Origin: Didymodactylos carnosus
Lineage: Eukaryota > Rotifera > Eurotatoria > Philodinida > Philodinidae
Assembly: GCA_905250885.1 (NCBI GenBank)
Contig: CAJNOQ010000111.1
Span: 1 to 64,000 of the forward strand
Direction of reading: 5' to 3'
Length of the DNA stretch: 64,000 bases
The translations under genes were made by a program, and so were the position numbers. The notes under the pieces are model-generated. The model was not told the origin of the DNA, made no database searches, and saw only the letters and a list, made by a program, of their open reading frames with translations. Each line of letters starts with the position of its first letter. The first letter of the stretch is position 1. This document shows, piece by piece, positions 1 to 9,750 of this stretch.

Positions 1-1779
1 TCAAGGAACCTTTCAGGAAAGACTTAAAAGGTGCCCTATACTGTCTATCATGCCGAAAAAGTGTTCCAGCAGAACAGTGATGCTTTGAGATTTTTCAGAA
101 GGTTTCTGTAAAACCTTACAGCATTGTCCGGCTGAAATTCACCTGTTTCGTCTTCAATTACGCTTTATGAGCTGTTCTGAGCGTTTCCTTGAGTTACCAT
201 GAGATTTGACTGAGATATAAGGATTTTAATTTTTGCTAGTAACAGACGAAAAACCGGTTTTTCACAAAAATGCCTCTGGCGAAGTTATATTCATTTCCAC
301 ACAAAAACAGATGTTGCCAGTATGCTCAGCGTAGTTGAGCATAGTAGCAACATTTGCCATACCTATATTACCTATATTCCCTGGCATTTCGAGATTTCCA
401 GAGATGTCTACTCGGAGATAGACACGCGTCTGGGGAAAGCGAGCCCTGTCCGAACAACGATAGTTGGAGAGCCGGGATGTGCATAATTTTGTAGAGTAAC
501 GTCCGGAGTATCTACGCATGCAAAAAAATTACTAACATTGTATGCTAGTTTTCTGAGAACGGAGCTGGTTTTCCAAAGATCCTCTGGAAACCCGATCTTT
601 GAAATCTTTTCAAAAGTTTCCGCTTGTGAGAAGTTCTGCTCAAGACTTGGCTATCGAACAGCGAAAACCGCAGGTCGCTATCTAGCTTCTGTCAAAAGTT
701 ATTCAGAAAACAGCCACACGCACCGTATTTTGGATGGATAGTAGGTTAGTTGAATAAAAAGCGTAGGAGATAATAGACAGTTATCATTAAAAAAACTTGA
801 GATATAACGAAAACTATTTAAACAGCACTATTTTCAAGTACTGTCTATGTGCATATCGAGTCGAAATAGATTTGGCTGGATCTTTTTTGCAGACGAGTTG
901 AAGAAAACTCTTTTTTGCAAGTTACTTATAAGTGTAAGGACATGACTAATTCAAAACATCTCTGCTCAGGTCTTTTCCGTTACCGAGATAGGAGGCATTA
1001 TCCGTAAAATAACTACCTTTTCTGCCGGCTACTTATAATCATACCTTTATGAATAAAATAACCATATGTTGCTCGAGTACAGTATAGAGAAATGCCCTGT
1101 GGTACGCGATAACTTCTGGATCGGGGTGCTTTAGAAAAAATTTTCGACATCGTTTTGCCTTTGGTCCCATACGGTAACATTTTGAAAAATTTTTGAGCAA
1201 GACCATGGGAAAATTTTTTTCTAAAGTACCCCGATGCAAAAGTTATTGCGTACCACATAATCAACCATGGAGAAAACGAATCTGCAATCGGTTTCGACCG
1301 AACAAGCTTTTGAAATTTTTCGATCCGGTGATATGGACTGCTGAACTGTTCTAACAGTTCACCGTAGAGCAAAATAAAAAGGTTTCCTCAGAAAAAATGA
1401 GGAATGAAAGTAAGAGTAAGGCTCCTTACCATGTGTAAGGACTTAGGCTTTCAAAAACAGTGCTGAAATAAGAAATCTTTCAATTTCCATAGATAACTGT
1501 CGTGTGCTCAAACATGTCATCAGTTTATGATATTAATTGTATCATAATTTACACGCTTAATAAGAAGAGAATGTGTACTCCTGCATCGACCTGGACGAAT
1601 TTATTGTAACAAATACAGCTCAATACTTATAAAGTATTCTAGTACAAAAATATATTTCTGGCAGTTTTTGTTAAGTTCGTTATTGTTTCACAGGTTGAAT
1701 ATTTAACGACCAGTACACCAATTACAGTTTGTTAAATCAAGACCACCTTCAAATGAAAAGAAGTTAAATGTAATGAATT
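1..1779. other. Non-coding, repeat-like DNA
   Basis: No exon with supporting homology or consistent splice phase was seen. The ORFs here are short, overlap on both strands and translate to nothing recognisable. The first 1.4 kb is less AT-rich than the genes to its right and contains an imperfect foldback at about 1096-1260, listed separately. The stretch is best read as old, decayed repeat sequence. Confidence 0.5.
1096..1260. repeat. Imperfect foldback (inverted repeat)
   Basis: The left arm, about 1096-1147, starts TGTGGTACGCGATAACTT. It pairs with the right arm, about 1204-1259, whose reverse complement starts TGTGGTACGCAATAACTT. Both arms then continue into a shared stretch containing ATCGGGGT and CTTTAGAAAAAA. 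The spacer is about 55 bp and the arms differ at several positions. This looks like a small non-autonomous element or its remnant. No target-site duplication was identified. Confidence 0.7.
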
Positions 1780-2596
1780 TTACTGCTTTTTGATATCTTT
1801 ACCTTGGTACCACCATAATTGTCCTTGGCAGTGTTCAGCTGACTGTCCACAACTAACATAAAATACGACAGGTTAGACAGGTAGTAGGACGGTTATTTAA
1901 TCGTCACTACTGAGAAGTACGGTAAGTAAAGATTAATAAGCAAAACTTACTATCCAAATCTACTACAGCAATTGCCTGCTGGACATCCGGTTTGTTGACA
2001 GTTTCCTTGAGGTGCTGGAGCAACATTTCCACAATGTTCTGCGGTTGTGCCACAACTAGAGGAAAAAATAGAATGAACAAATAAGCGATTAAAAAAGTTT
2101 ACCTCAAAGATTACTCACTATCCGTATTGGGAACAACACTGTCCCTCAGCACAACCTGTTACTTGACAATTTCCTTGAACAGCTGCTCCGCCGCAATGCT
2201 CTTGACTGGTACCACAACTTTAAAATATACAAATAAGCTTCTACCAGGAACATGCGGTAGGTTTACTTACTAGCCCCATTGTGAACAACACTGACCAGTC
2301 GGACAACCCAATAGGAAACATGAGCCACAACATTGATTTTGGCCTAAAGTACCCATGCAAAAATGAACTAGTTCATTTAGGGAACTGATAACTCCTAACA
2401 CTTTTCTATACGACAACGAAGTATCAAAACTTTTTTGTTACTAAATGTTATGCAGATTCTGATAAATATAATTTATCGTGATTAGTATTAATGAAATAAT
2501 TTCACACTCACTTTTACTTAGAACCGACGTGATATTAGCACTGTGAACATAATAATGTAGGATAAGTATAATAACTGTTGTCAGAATCGATTTCAT
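1780..2596 (-). CDS. Secreted protein with tandem hevein-like chitin-binding domains
   Basis: Five exons join in phase: 2512-2596, 2271-2343, 2119-2217, 1951-2055 and 1780-1852, giving 144 residues from ATG at 2596 to TAA at 1780-1782. Residues 1 to about 20 form a signal peptide with a hydrophobic core (VIILILHYY). Three repeats follow, each with the hallmark of type-1 chitin-binding (CBM18) domains: CCSQWGYCG, CCSQYGYCG and CCSRFGYCG. Each is preceded by a GC(P/A) turn and followed by an E-H-C. A fourth start (CG..AEHC) ends without its CCS core. Each internal junction falls at the same place, after the GY of the core, in phase 2, so exons 3 and 4 are symmetric units of the kind that multiply by exon duplication. 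The three internal introns are short (53-98 nt) and all introns are GT-AG. The inferred role is binding extracellular chitin, in defence, gut lining or jaw/egg coat. The alternative is a Cys-rich secreted peptide that no longer binds sugar. The last exon could also be spliced at 1803 to an unseen exon. Confidence 0.85.
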
Positions 2597-5009
2597 GTTC
2601 AAGAGTAAAATTATATTTTCAGTAGATCGATGTTAAATTGTGTATGATTCGAATGAGAAAAATAATAAAATAGAAATATTTTATTTCATTTTTTAGCTTT
2701 TGTTTTTAACCACAATTATTCAACGTAAAATAGATTAATCTCATTGTAAATTCCTACTCATTTTTTTGTTTTCTTAAAAAAATGTACTACGTAAAAACAA
2801 TATAATCCTTAAAACATGACTTTTTATGTCAGAAAGATCAAAATTAATCATATCTTTGGAGGATTAAAATTATAAACCGGTAATATATTCAACTTCCATG
2901 AATGTTACTAGGGAAATTCTTGAAAGGTAATTATAGGTTACAGCTGAATAACGTCCCGGAAGATGCGTAGTAAGACTTTTTACATACAAGACAATGATAT
3001 ATTTGAAATTTGACCGTTATTTCATCCAATGATATTTTGAAAATATCTAAATTGCTAGTTTTTAAAAATTGAACCGTTGTGAAGAACTATACATTTCAAG
3101 AAGTAATAAGTCTTAACAAATTTCTGTGTTCATACATCGAACAATGAAATTTTGTTGGTAAAAACAAAACATTTTTTGATAGAAAAAGCTTAACAAGCTG
3201 CGTTTTTCATCATTCAAAAAAGGAAGATCTGAAGCATCTTCTTTGTATAAGCAAAAAATATTTTCAGAAGATTTCTTTGAAACAAGTTTTTTTTTGAAAG
3301 ATTAAGCCATGCGCCAACAACTTCTGATAAGACTATATTGATTCTTTTTTTGAATAGATCGTCACAATATCTGTTAAAAAATGAGAATCAAGCGAGATTT
3401 TTGCTTTTAGCGGTTCAGATGTAGGATCAGATTCCAAAGACGCCTCAAAATTCGTATGCGATAATCTATGAAATTTCAGAGATAACTGAAACATAAGTAA
3501 TCGTCCATGTTGAGTCTCGTGACATTGCTTGTTGTTCATTAGAAATTTTAGAATCTCATTAAAAACTACTTTTACTACAGTAAAATTGTTCATTTTCATT
3601 ACCCTAACAAAATTTCTGAACTGATTTTAGTCGAACAAATATGTTGTCAAAAACTTCTAATACCCATGCTAACCTACAGTATATGCCGACTATGTAATGA
3701 ATCTGTTTGCAATACTGATAGTGTAAAGCGACCAAAACACAATCGTTTGTGCACAAACTTTCATCATGCATGTGACTATCTCTATCCAAGTGATACTGAA
3801 AAGTTTTTTTCACAATTTGAATTGCATAAACATCGACCATATCTTCAAAAAGATAGATAGATAGATTTATTTTACACAAAGGTAGGATATCACGAAAAAG
3901 CACCAAAACGACTTGTGGCATCCGGAGACAACTCATGATAACCTAAACTAAAAAGTTTCTCATAAAACGTTGGATATGAAAAATGTTGTGATGTTGACAT
4001 CGTTCAGTCCTGTACAGTAGTATATATAATAGAGGTTCTCTTTCCTAATTATTAGAGAAGAAAACCTCTTTTTCAATCAGAAGATGGAAAATTTCAAAAT
4101 ATACTTAATGGTAAGTAAAATTGTTTAAGAAGCAAAAAACGATAATATTTCAATGTTTCAATATGATATTCGTTATTTACATACTCATAGTACAAATCTG
4201 ATGTAACCAACATCGCAAATGATTTGTTCTTCAGATGATTAAGAAAAACTCGAAATACATCGATATCAGGTATAAGACTTGATTGTACGCAACCATTGAT
4301 AAGTTAATAGAATATTCTAATATTCATTGCGATAAATTTACAAGATGAAAATGACACTATTATTACAAAAAAAAATAAACAAATAACAATGTTCAAATGC
4401 ACATTAATTTTTTTATTAAAATACTAAGGATGCGTATACAAGGATCACCAATTTTGATTAGAAAGGAATGACTTCACCTCGTTTGAAAAACATTCCTTAG
4501 AAATTTCTTTTCATGGTAGAAACATCGACAATTTTATTACTCAGCAAGTTTTTGCCGTTCATCACCAAAAATTACTCAATTACTTCCCTCGTATCAAAAA
4601 CACTGCGAAAGGTAACAAAAAAACAACAACTTTAAACTGGATTGTTTATCACTAGAAAAAAAATACATATAAGTTACTAAAAAAATATAAAGTGCGGAAT
4701 GACTATGGACGGTATTTTCGAAAAAGTGTAATCAGAAAAAGCAACTGAAGGTAAATATCACTGAGATTATTAATAAAAAATGCGAGAGATTCAGTGAATG
4801 TCTAAATATGTCTTTTCTTTCGTAATATAACAAGTAACGGATAATGGATATCAGGTGAATAGTTTTCGTTTGTTGTTTGTGTCTAAACAGAACTCATGGA
4901 TAAATTCAAGTAAAAAAGTATTAAATTCAGGAAAGCGGCACTTCATAAGAATAGCCCTGCCGACTAGGTAAATGGTTCTATCCGCCTAAAAGTATCACGT
5001 ATAGGCAAG
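2597..5009. other. Intergenic region with weak ORFs
   Basis: Two adjacent minus-strand ORFs, 3604-3936 (110 codons) and 3333-3599 (88 codons), are separated by four bases and shifted in frame. Neither resembles a family I know. Around 4000-4110 a TATA-like stretch (4021-4029) lies between a minus-strand ATG at 4000 and a plus-strand ATG at 4084 followed by a good donor at 4111. This could be a small unrecognised gene or chance. A GATA microsatellite lies at about 3852-3866. The rest is AT-rich with nothing visible. Confidence 0.35.
3333..3936 (-). other. Two adjacent hypothetical ORFs, possible decayed gene
   Basis: Both start with ATG and together stay open for nearly 600 bases of AT-rich DNA, with one frame change at 3600-3604. 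They could be joined by splicing: an AG acceptor sits at the TAG of the first ORF, and a GT at about 3684 has the matching phase. A frameshifted remnant is equally possible. The translations have no signal peptide, no recognisable motif and no similarity I can name. Treat as unsupported unless transcripts exist. Confidence 0.25.
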
Positions 5010-5013
5010 TCTA

Positions 5014-5272
5014 CGGCCTGGCCACATAACTGCTACCGCAGTGTGAGTCCATCAGGGTTTTTCTGTATTTTGCTTCTCTTACAGTTTTCGAACCAAAACA
5101 TTCCCAGAGCTCTGAAAGATCTTAAATTGAAGATATTAAGCTCACTTTTCTCTTCAATTTAAGATGTTTCAGAGCTCTGGGAATGTTTTGGTTCGAAAAC
5201 TGTAAGAGAAACAAAATACAGAAAAACCATGATGGACTCACACTGCGGTAGCAGAGTTACGTGGCCAAGCCG
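5014..5272. mobile_element. Foldback MITE, family 1 copy A
   Basis: The element is almost entirely one hairpin. The arms of about 120 bp match nearly perfectly around a short loop near 5143. Its ends read CGGCCTGGCCAC and, on the other strand, CGGCTTGGCCAC, flanked by a direct TCTA at 5010-5013 and 5273-5276, a likely 4-bp target-site duplication. Internal words (CTGCTACCG, TCTCTTACAGTTTTCGAA) recur in the foldbacks at 43.4 and 55.3 kb. It carries no ORF, so a transposase would be needed in trans. It lies just past the 3' end of CAMKMT. Confidence 0.85.
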
Positions 5273-5338
5273 TCTAGATCTGTAAAAGCGTGTAAGTGTA
5301 TGTAAGAACATCTCACATGTTTCAAAAAGGTAGACACC

Positions 5339-7215
5339 CTAATTGTTTTCCTTCTTAAGCTTAAGTTATAAATAAAAAAGCTGAACTTACTTGAATATGT
5401 TTTTGCCAAACACAATCATCATAACAATCATATAGATCACAATCAAAGTAATTTTTTGCTACTTTAAGAAATTTATTTAACGTATTGGAACGTTGTGGTG
5501 CAAAATTAATCGATATACCCTAAGCAAATAGCTATCCGTAACTGTCGTATGAGATGCACTAGATATACATACCCCATCTTTTAACATAAATTGAATTGTA
5601 TGACAGAAATCATCATGTAATTCTTCAAAGAAGAAACTGAAAGAAAAACAGTATATCGTAAAACACGTGTGCTTATAAAACTTTCTTTATAAATCGATTG
5701 GTTTCTCTTCATAACAATATTCTTGCATCTTAAAACGTAAGTAGCATTTCAAGAAGATTTTCTTCATCGATTAAGCTCAAGGAAAATAGTATCACTTAGT
5801 AATACTGTTTTCTCTTAGAGAGCTTTTTCAATATACTTCGATAAGCCTATGTAAATATGTTTCTTAGCTTACCAGTCAGCGGACAAAATGATATCGAATC
5901 GTTTTTTTATATTATCATCATTTATATTCCTATCCCATACTAAAACTCTAGATTCGATCGGACATAACCAGTTGTGATTTTTTTCTACTATTGCTGACAA
6001 ATCTAAATACAGAGAACTAATCATAACAATTTTATCCGAAAATGAATTAAGTACATAAAATAACATTCTCTAGTATGATAAAATGTTGTGAGTAAAAATC
6101 AAACAGATACAAAATACTTAATATATACTAGCAATGCTTTTTTCGTTGCCATCGGTAGCCAATAGCTCTTTTAATGCAACACATTTTGCAAGCTAAAATA
6201 AACATCGAGCCCAAAAATAACATGCAAAAAAAAGATAACTACATGCATAATGTATGAAAAAATTTTCATTTAGTGCTGTCCAGAAAGCATTATGTTGAGA
6301 GAAAATTTTAAATAATACTTTTCTTTTATATAACTACTATTGGATTCAACATTTGCAAAAATATTAAACTAATCAAGATGCTTTAATAGTTTGAATTCTA
6401 TATGCAGTGATCGTCAGTAATGAGTTGAGTGAATAGAATATAGATAATATGTTAAAATAAATGTTATAGAGCAGCCATGCTTCAAATTGTTTGTCATCTA
6501 TTATACTTACTGCTAAACCAGCTAAACAAGTCATACCACCACCGACTTCACAAACACTTTTATTTCTGAAAAACATAAAATACAAAGTTATTGTCAAGTT
6601 GAAAATTTAGAAAAACCAAATGGGATACAAGTACTTTTTCTAATAATTTAGCTACCGGACAGAAGAGTGGGAGAATAGATAATGTACACTCACTCAAATG
6701 CTATTTTTGATTTAAGACAATAATATGTTAATATTTCTTCTGATGGCCATATACCTAAACAAAAAGTCAACATTCTACAGTCTGAATACAGATAACGTAT
6801 CGCTATTTTTTTATTTACACGTATTTCCCGTGTTGTTGAATCCAATTAAATCTTCATAACCAATTCTTGTTGAACATAATCTAAAAGTGAAAGAGTTTGA
6901 ATCATTTCTTTCTCAATAGAATGGCACAGTGAAATATTACCGAATATTTAACTTTAAATCTGGTTCAATAGAAAATTCAACTGTACACCATGTGGATTCG
7001 TCTTCTTCTTCGTAGTTTAACGTTTTCGTATAAAAATCATAGGTTTTAAAACGCATTACCGATATATCTTCATAGTTACCATTGTTGCCGATATTTTTAT
7101 TCAATAAAATCTATAGAAGAGTAACAAAAGCATACCACAAAACGGTAATAAACACGTTTATAGAAATACTTACTTCACCCAACATTTTCCATCGCTGTTT
7201 CGCAAGAGTAGACAT
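5339..7215 (-). CDS. CAMKMT: Calmodulin-lysine N-methyltransferase
   Basis: The enzyme transfers methyl groups from S-adenosylmethionine to a lysine of calmodulin (Lys115 in vertebrates). Nine exons join in phase: 7174-7215, 6941-7110, 6819-6880, 6694-6754, 6511-6565, 6129-6192, 5873-6002, 5573-5636 and 5391-5519, giving 259 codons. The order of conserved blocks matches the animal family: QRWKMLGE near the N-terminus, FNNTGNTCIWPSEEIL, the SAM-binding motif CEVGGGMTCLAGLA, the acidic motif TDGNEKSIANL, then VLVWD, FDIILSADC and INFAPQRSNTLNKF. The 3' end is unsure. Vertebrate proteins (about 323 residues) continue LKKENP and on to a hydrophobic end. Here the bases after exon 9 read LKKENN then TAG at 5339-5341. 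Reaching them needs an intron of only 31 or 37 nt. The gene may therefore end early, or its last exon may lie unseen beyond the foldback at 5014-5272. Confidence 0.92.
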
Positions 7216-8237
7216 GTTTTTTAGAAATCTGAAATGATAAGAAACTTGACAACTATCAATTTCATAGCTGTTGATGAACAGATTATTTGCAATTATGACT
7301 GAATTCTGTATTTAAAGCAACTTAAAACTGATGTTAAAAAGTGTATTTCTTTCTGTATGATAGCTTTGGCAACAAGAAATTAATAGCCAAGACTGTCTGC
7401 AGTTCTCAACAAGTAATTCACCTGTCGCTTTAGGATAAGAGAGAGACCCATATCATTTATTTAGCAATTACCCCATACAGAATCAAAACTTTTCCACTTA
7501 AGCACAATCACCGTTTCACCTAATAAGAGAGTCTAACAGAGCATGCAGTACCTTCTGAAAATTGCATGTAGACTCTGTTTTAAGCTAGGAAAATGTGGAA
7601 AATCTAGTGATCAACTGTGAATGTGCACTATAATTCAAACTCTCGCTAGAAACAGTTAGTTGTATCAAAATTTTCTGACTCTGATAGATAATATTAAACG
7701 TAAAAGTTCACTTATTAGATATCTACGTCGACTCGTCATACTTGTACGCAAATTGCAAACGTTACGAGTTACGCATATATATGAATAGCTTCTTGAAAAA
7801 ATATAATATATACTCTTGCGGTGTGTTAAATCAATACCAGAGAGCTCACAGGGAGTAATGCAAGCCTTCACCACCAAAAATGGAAACTCTATTGAAAACT
7901 GCTCGAAAATCTTCCGCTTTTATCGAGGTACATCATGTGTCAAGGAGTCAGGCAAGGATAAGCTACAATAGCGATTTTGTTGAAAAATGACAACACATCC
8001 ACGTTGCGAAAATGCGTATGTGCCTTTATCTGCTTAAATTTTCCAAAATCTTCCAACAAATATCTCCTTTATAAAGAAGAAAACTTTGTTTTGAATTCGC
8101 ATAATTTGTTTATTTGGAGTTTTTGTAAATAGAATTATTTAAAAATACTAAAAAAGATGGCGCACGTGGTCGCTTATATAACATGGTCCATAATTAATTT
8201 CAGTAAATGTTAATGCATTTTTTTATCACTTCCTATT
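7216..8237. other. Intergenic region upstream of CAMKMT
   Basis: The CAMKMT promoter must lie here, since its first coding exon starts at 7215, but I see no clear TATA box or initiator. The only ORF (7665-7877, minus) resembles nothing known. No repeat structure stands out. Confidence 0.4.
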
Positions 8238-9049
8238 TATACGTTTATATCACCTGGATAAGCACGTGGAGCAATCTGTCCTTTTCTAAAATTTTTCTTC
8301 AAACAAAGCAAAATATGCTTCCTATAACGTATCTCTCTCTATATATCTATACGATATCATACGCCACGTGTATATTTGACGATGCTAACGTTTTTTCTCA
8401 TTTTAAACGAGACGAAAAACAGTGCCTGTTATATAAGGCACTTTATTTGTTAACGTAGACTACTTTTATACTCGAACTTTTTGCAGTTTATATCTGCTTT
8501 TTGAACTTTTTTAAGGTAGAACTTAATCACTAAAATAACCAATTTACCGAGTAAGTATACAGCAGTTGCAGTGAGTGAGAAAATAAGGATATATAAAATC
8601 CTTTCTATTTACTGTCGCACACTTGCAGTTTTTCATTCATTTTGGGTATCAAAAATCGTTCTTTCTCATGAAATGCACCAAATCTAGGAGATTTCTTAGT
8701 GTATAGACTCAGTTAATGTTTGCTCTGTAAAGATCTCAAAAATACCCCAAAACCTTAGTGATTAAGTTCTACCTTAAAAAAGTTCAAAAAGCAGATATAA
8801 ACTGCAAAAAGTTCGAGTATAAAAGTAGTCTACGTTAACAAATAAAGTGCCTTATATAACAGGCACTGTTTTTCGTCTCGTTTAAAATGAGAAAAAACGT
8901 TAGCATCGTCAAATATACACGTGGCGTATGATATCGTATAGATATATAGAGAGAGATACGTTATAGGAAGCATATTTTGCTTTGTTTGAAGAAAAATTTT
9001 AGAAAAGGACAGATTGCTCCACGTGCTTATCCAGGTGATATAAACGTAT
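8238..9049. repeat. Long near-perfect inverted repeat, 295-bp arms
   Basis: The left arm 8238-8533 and right arm 8755-9049 are reverse complements with no mismatch that I could find, around a spacer of about 221 bp. Both arms contain the CACGTG-bearing stretch, TTATATAAGGCACTTT and the inner sequence GTAGACTACTTTTATACTCG. The outer end runs into a (TA)n tract. The near identity implies recent formation or gene conversion between arms. It has no ORF with similarity to a transposase. A partial third copy follows at about 9078-9149. Confidence 0.9.
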
Positions 9050-9077
9050 ATATATATATAAGGCGTTTTATTTCTTA

Positions 9078-9149
9078 AAAGTAGACTACTTTTATACTCG
9101 AACTTTTTGCAGTTTATATCTGCTTTTTGAACTCTTTTAAAGTAGAACT
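9078..9149. repeat. Partial third copy of the 8.2-9.0 kb repeat arm
   Basis: About 72 bp beginning GTAGACTACTTTTATACTCG repeats, in direct orientation, the inner part of the left arm (8454 onward). It carries small changes near its end (CTCTTTTAAAG against CTTTTTTAAGG). It lies 28 bp beyond the right arm, separated by a TA-rich tract, and suggests a truncated neighbouring insertion of the same family. Confidence 0.85.
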
Positions 9150-9261
9150 AAAGTGAGTCTGAGATGAATGTTTGACCCTGATTGCATTCTGGTCCCGAAG
9201 AGAAAACCGGGTAAAACATGATGAAATCAGCTTCTCATCGTTCCTTTCAAGTGACTCTTTT

Positions 9262-9453
9262 ATAAGTTGTTATTGCACAGATTTTCTGCCAACAAGTGGA
9301 ATAGATTTTCAAGTTCGAACAACTAATTTGGATGATAAACAGATGAAATTAGTTTTTTCGGATACCGTTGGGCAAGAAAACTTCCGATCGCTGGTTAATA
9401 ATTATTTTAGAGGATTTTTCATTCTTTTCCGTGACATATACGGACTTAATTAA
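9262..9453 (+). pseudogene. Rab-family small GTPase fragment
   Basis: The translation from about 9277 reads as the switch I to switch II segment of a Rab GTPase. It has TSGIDFQVRTTNLDDKQMKL where functional Rabs have TIGIDFxVRT, then DTVGQENFRSL in place of the G3 motif DTAGQERFRSL, then NNYFRG in place of the NYYRG block. The P-loop (GxxxxGKS) before it and the NKxD and SAK motifs after it are absent. The frame hits TAA at 9451-9453 and the last residues drift away from the family. With changes at invariant positions, it is best read as a decayed duplicate or retrocopy fragment. An exon of a divergent Rab is less likely. Confidence 0.6.
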
Positions 9454-9632
9454 TCTGTGAAAGAGATGTGTCTCAAAAGAAAACTTGTCCAAAAATCCGA
9501 TAGTGTAACTTTGTGACTAGCGAAAATGAGACCTACTTAGATAAGAGAACAGAGAGATGAATTTGCTGTGTACACCTGAATTTACTACCTGCCTCTTTAT
9601 TCATACTGGCTTTTTCAAAAAATAAAATTTTT

Positions 9633-9750
9633 TGTGTATGGGACTCTCGCGGGACTTTTTGTGGAGTCCCGTAGGACTCCCTATGGATTTTTTGAGAAAA
9701 ACAACTCCCGAGAGAGTCCCGCGGGAATCCATCGGGACTCTCGACTAGGG
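9633..9750. repeat. Cluster of GGGACTC/GAGTCCC words
   Basis: Six occurrences of GGGACT(C) or its complement lie within about 110 bp, interspersed with CGCGGG and TCTCG, in DNA that is otherwise AT-rich. Two GC-rich halves, about 9638-9685 and 9706-9750, flank an AT-rich middle and can partly pair. It resembles a small element with repeated terminal binding words. Confidence 0.6.
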
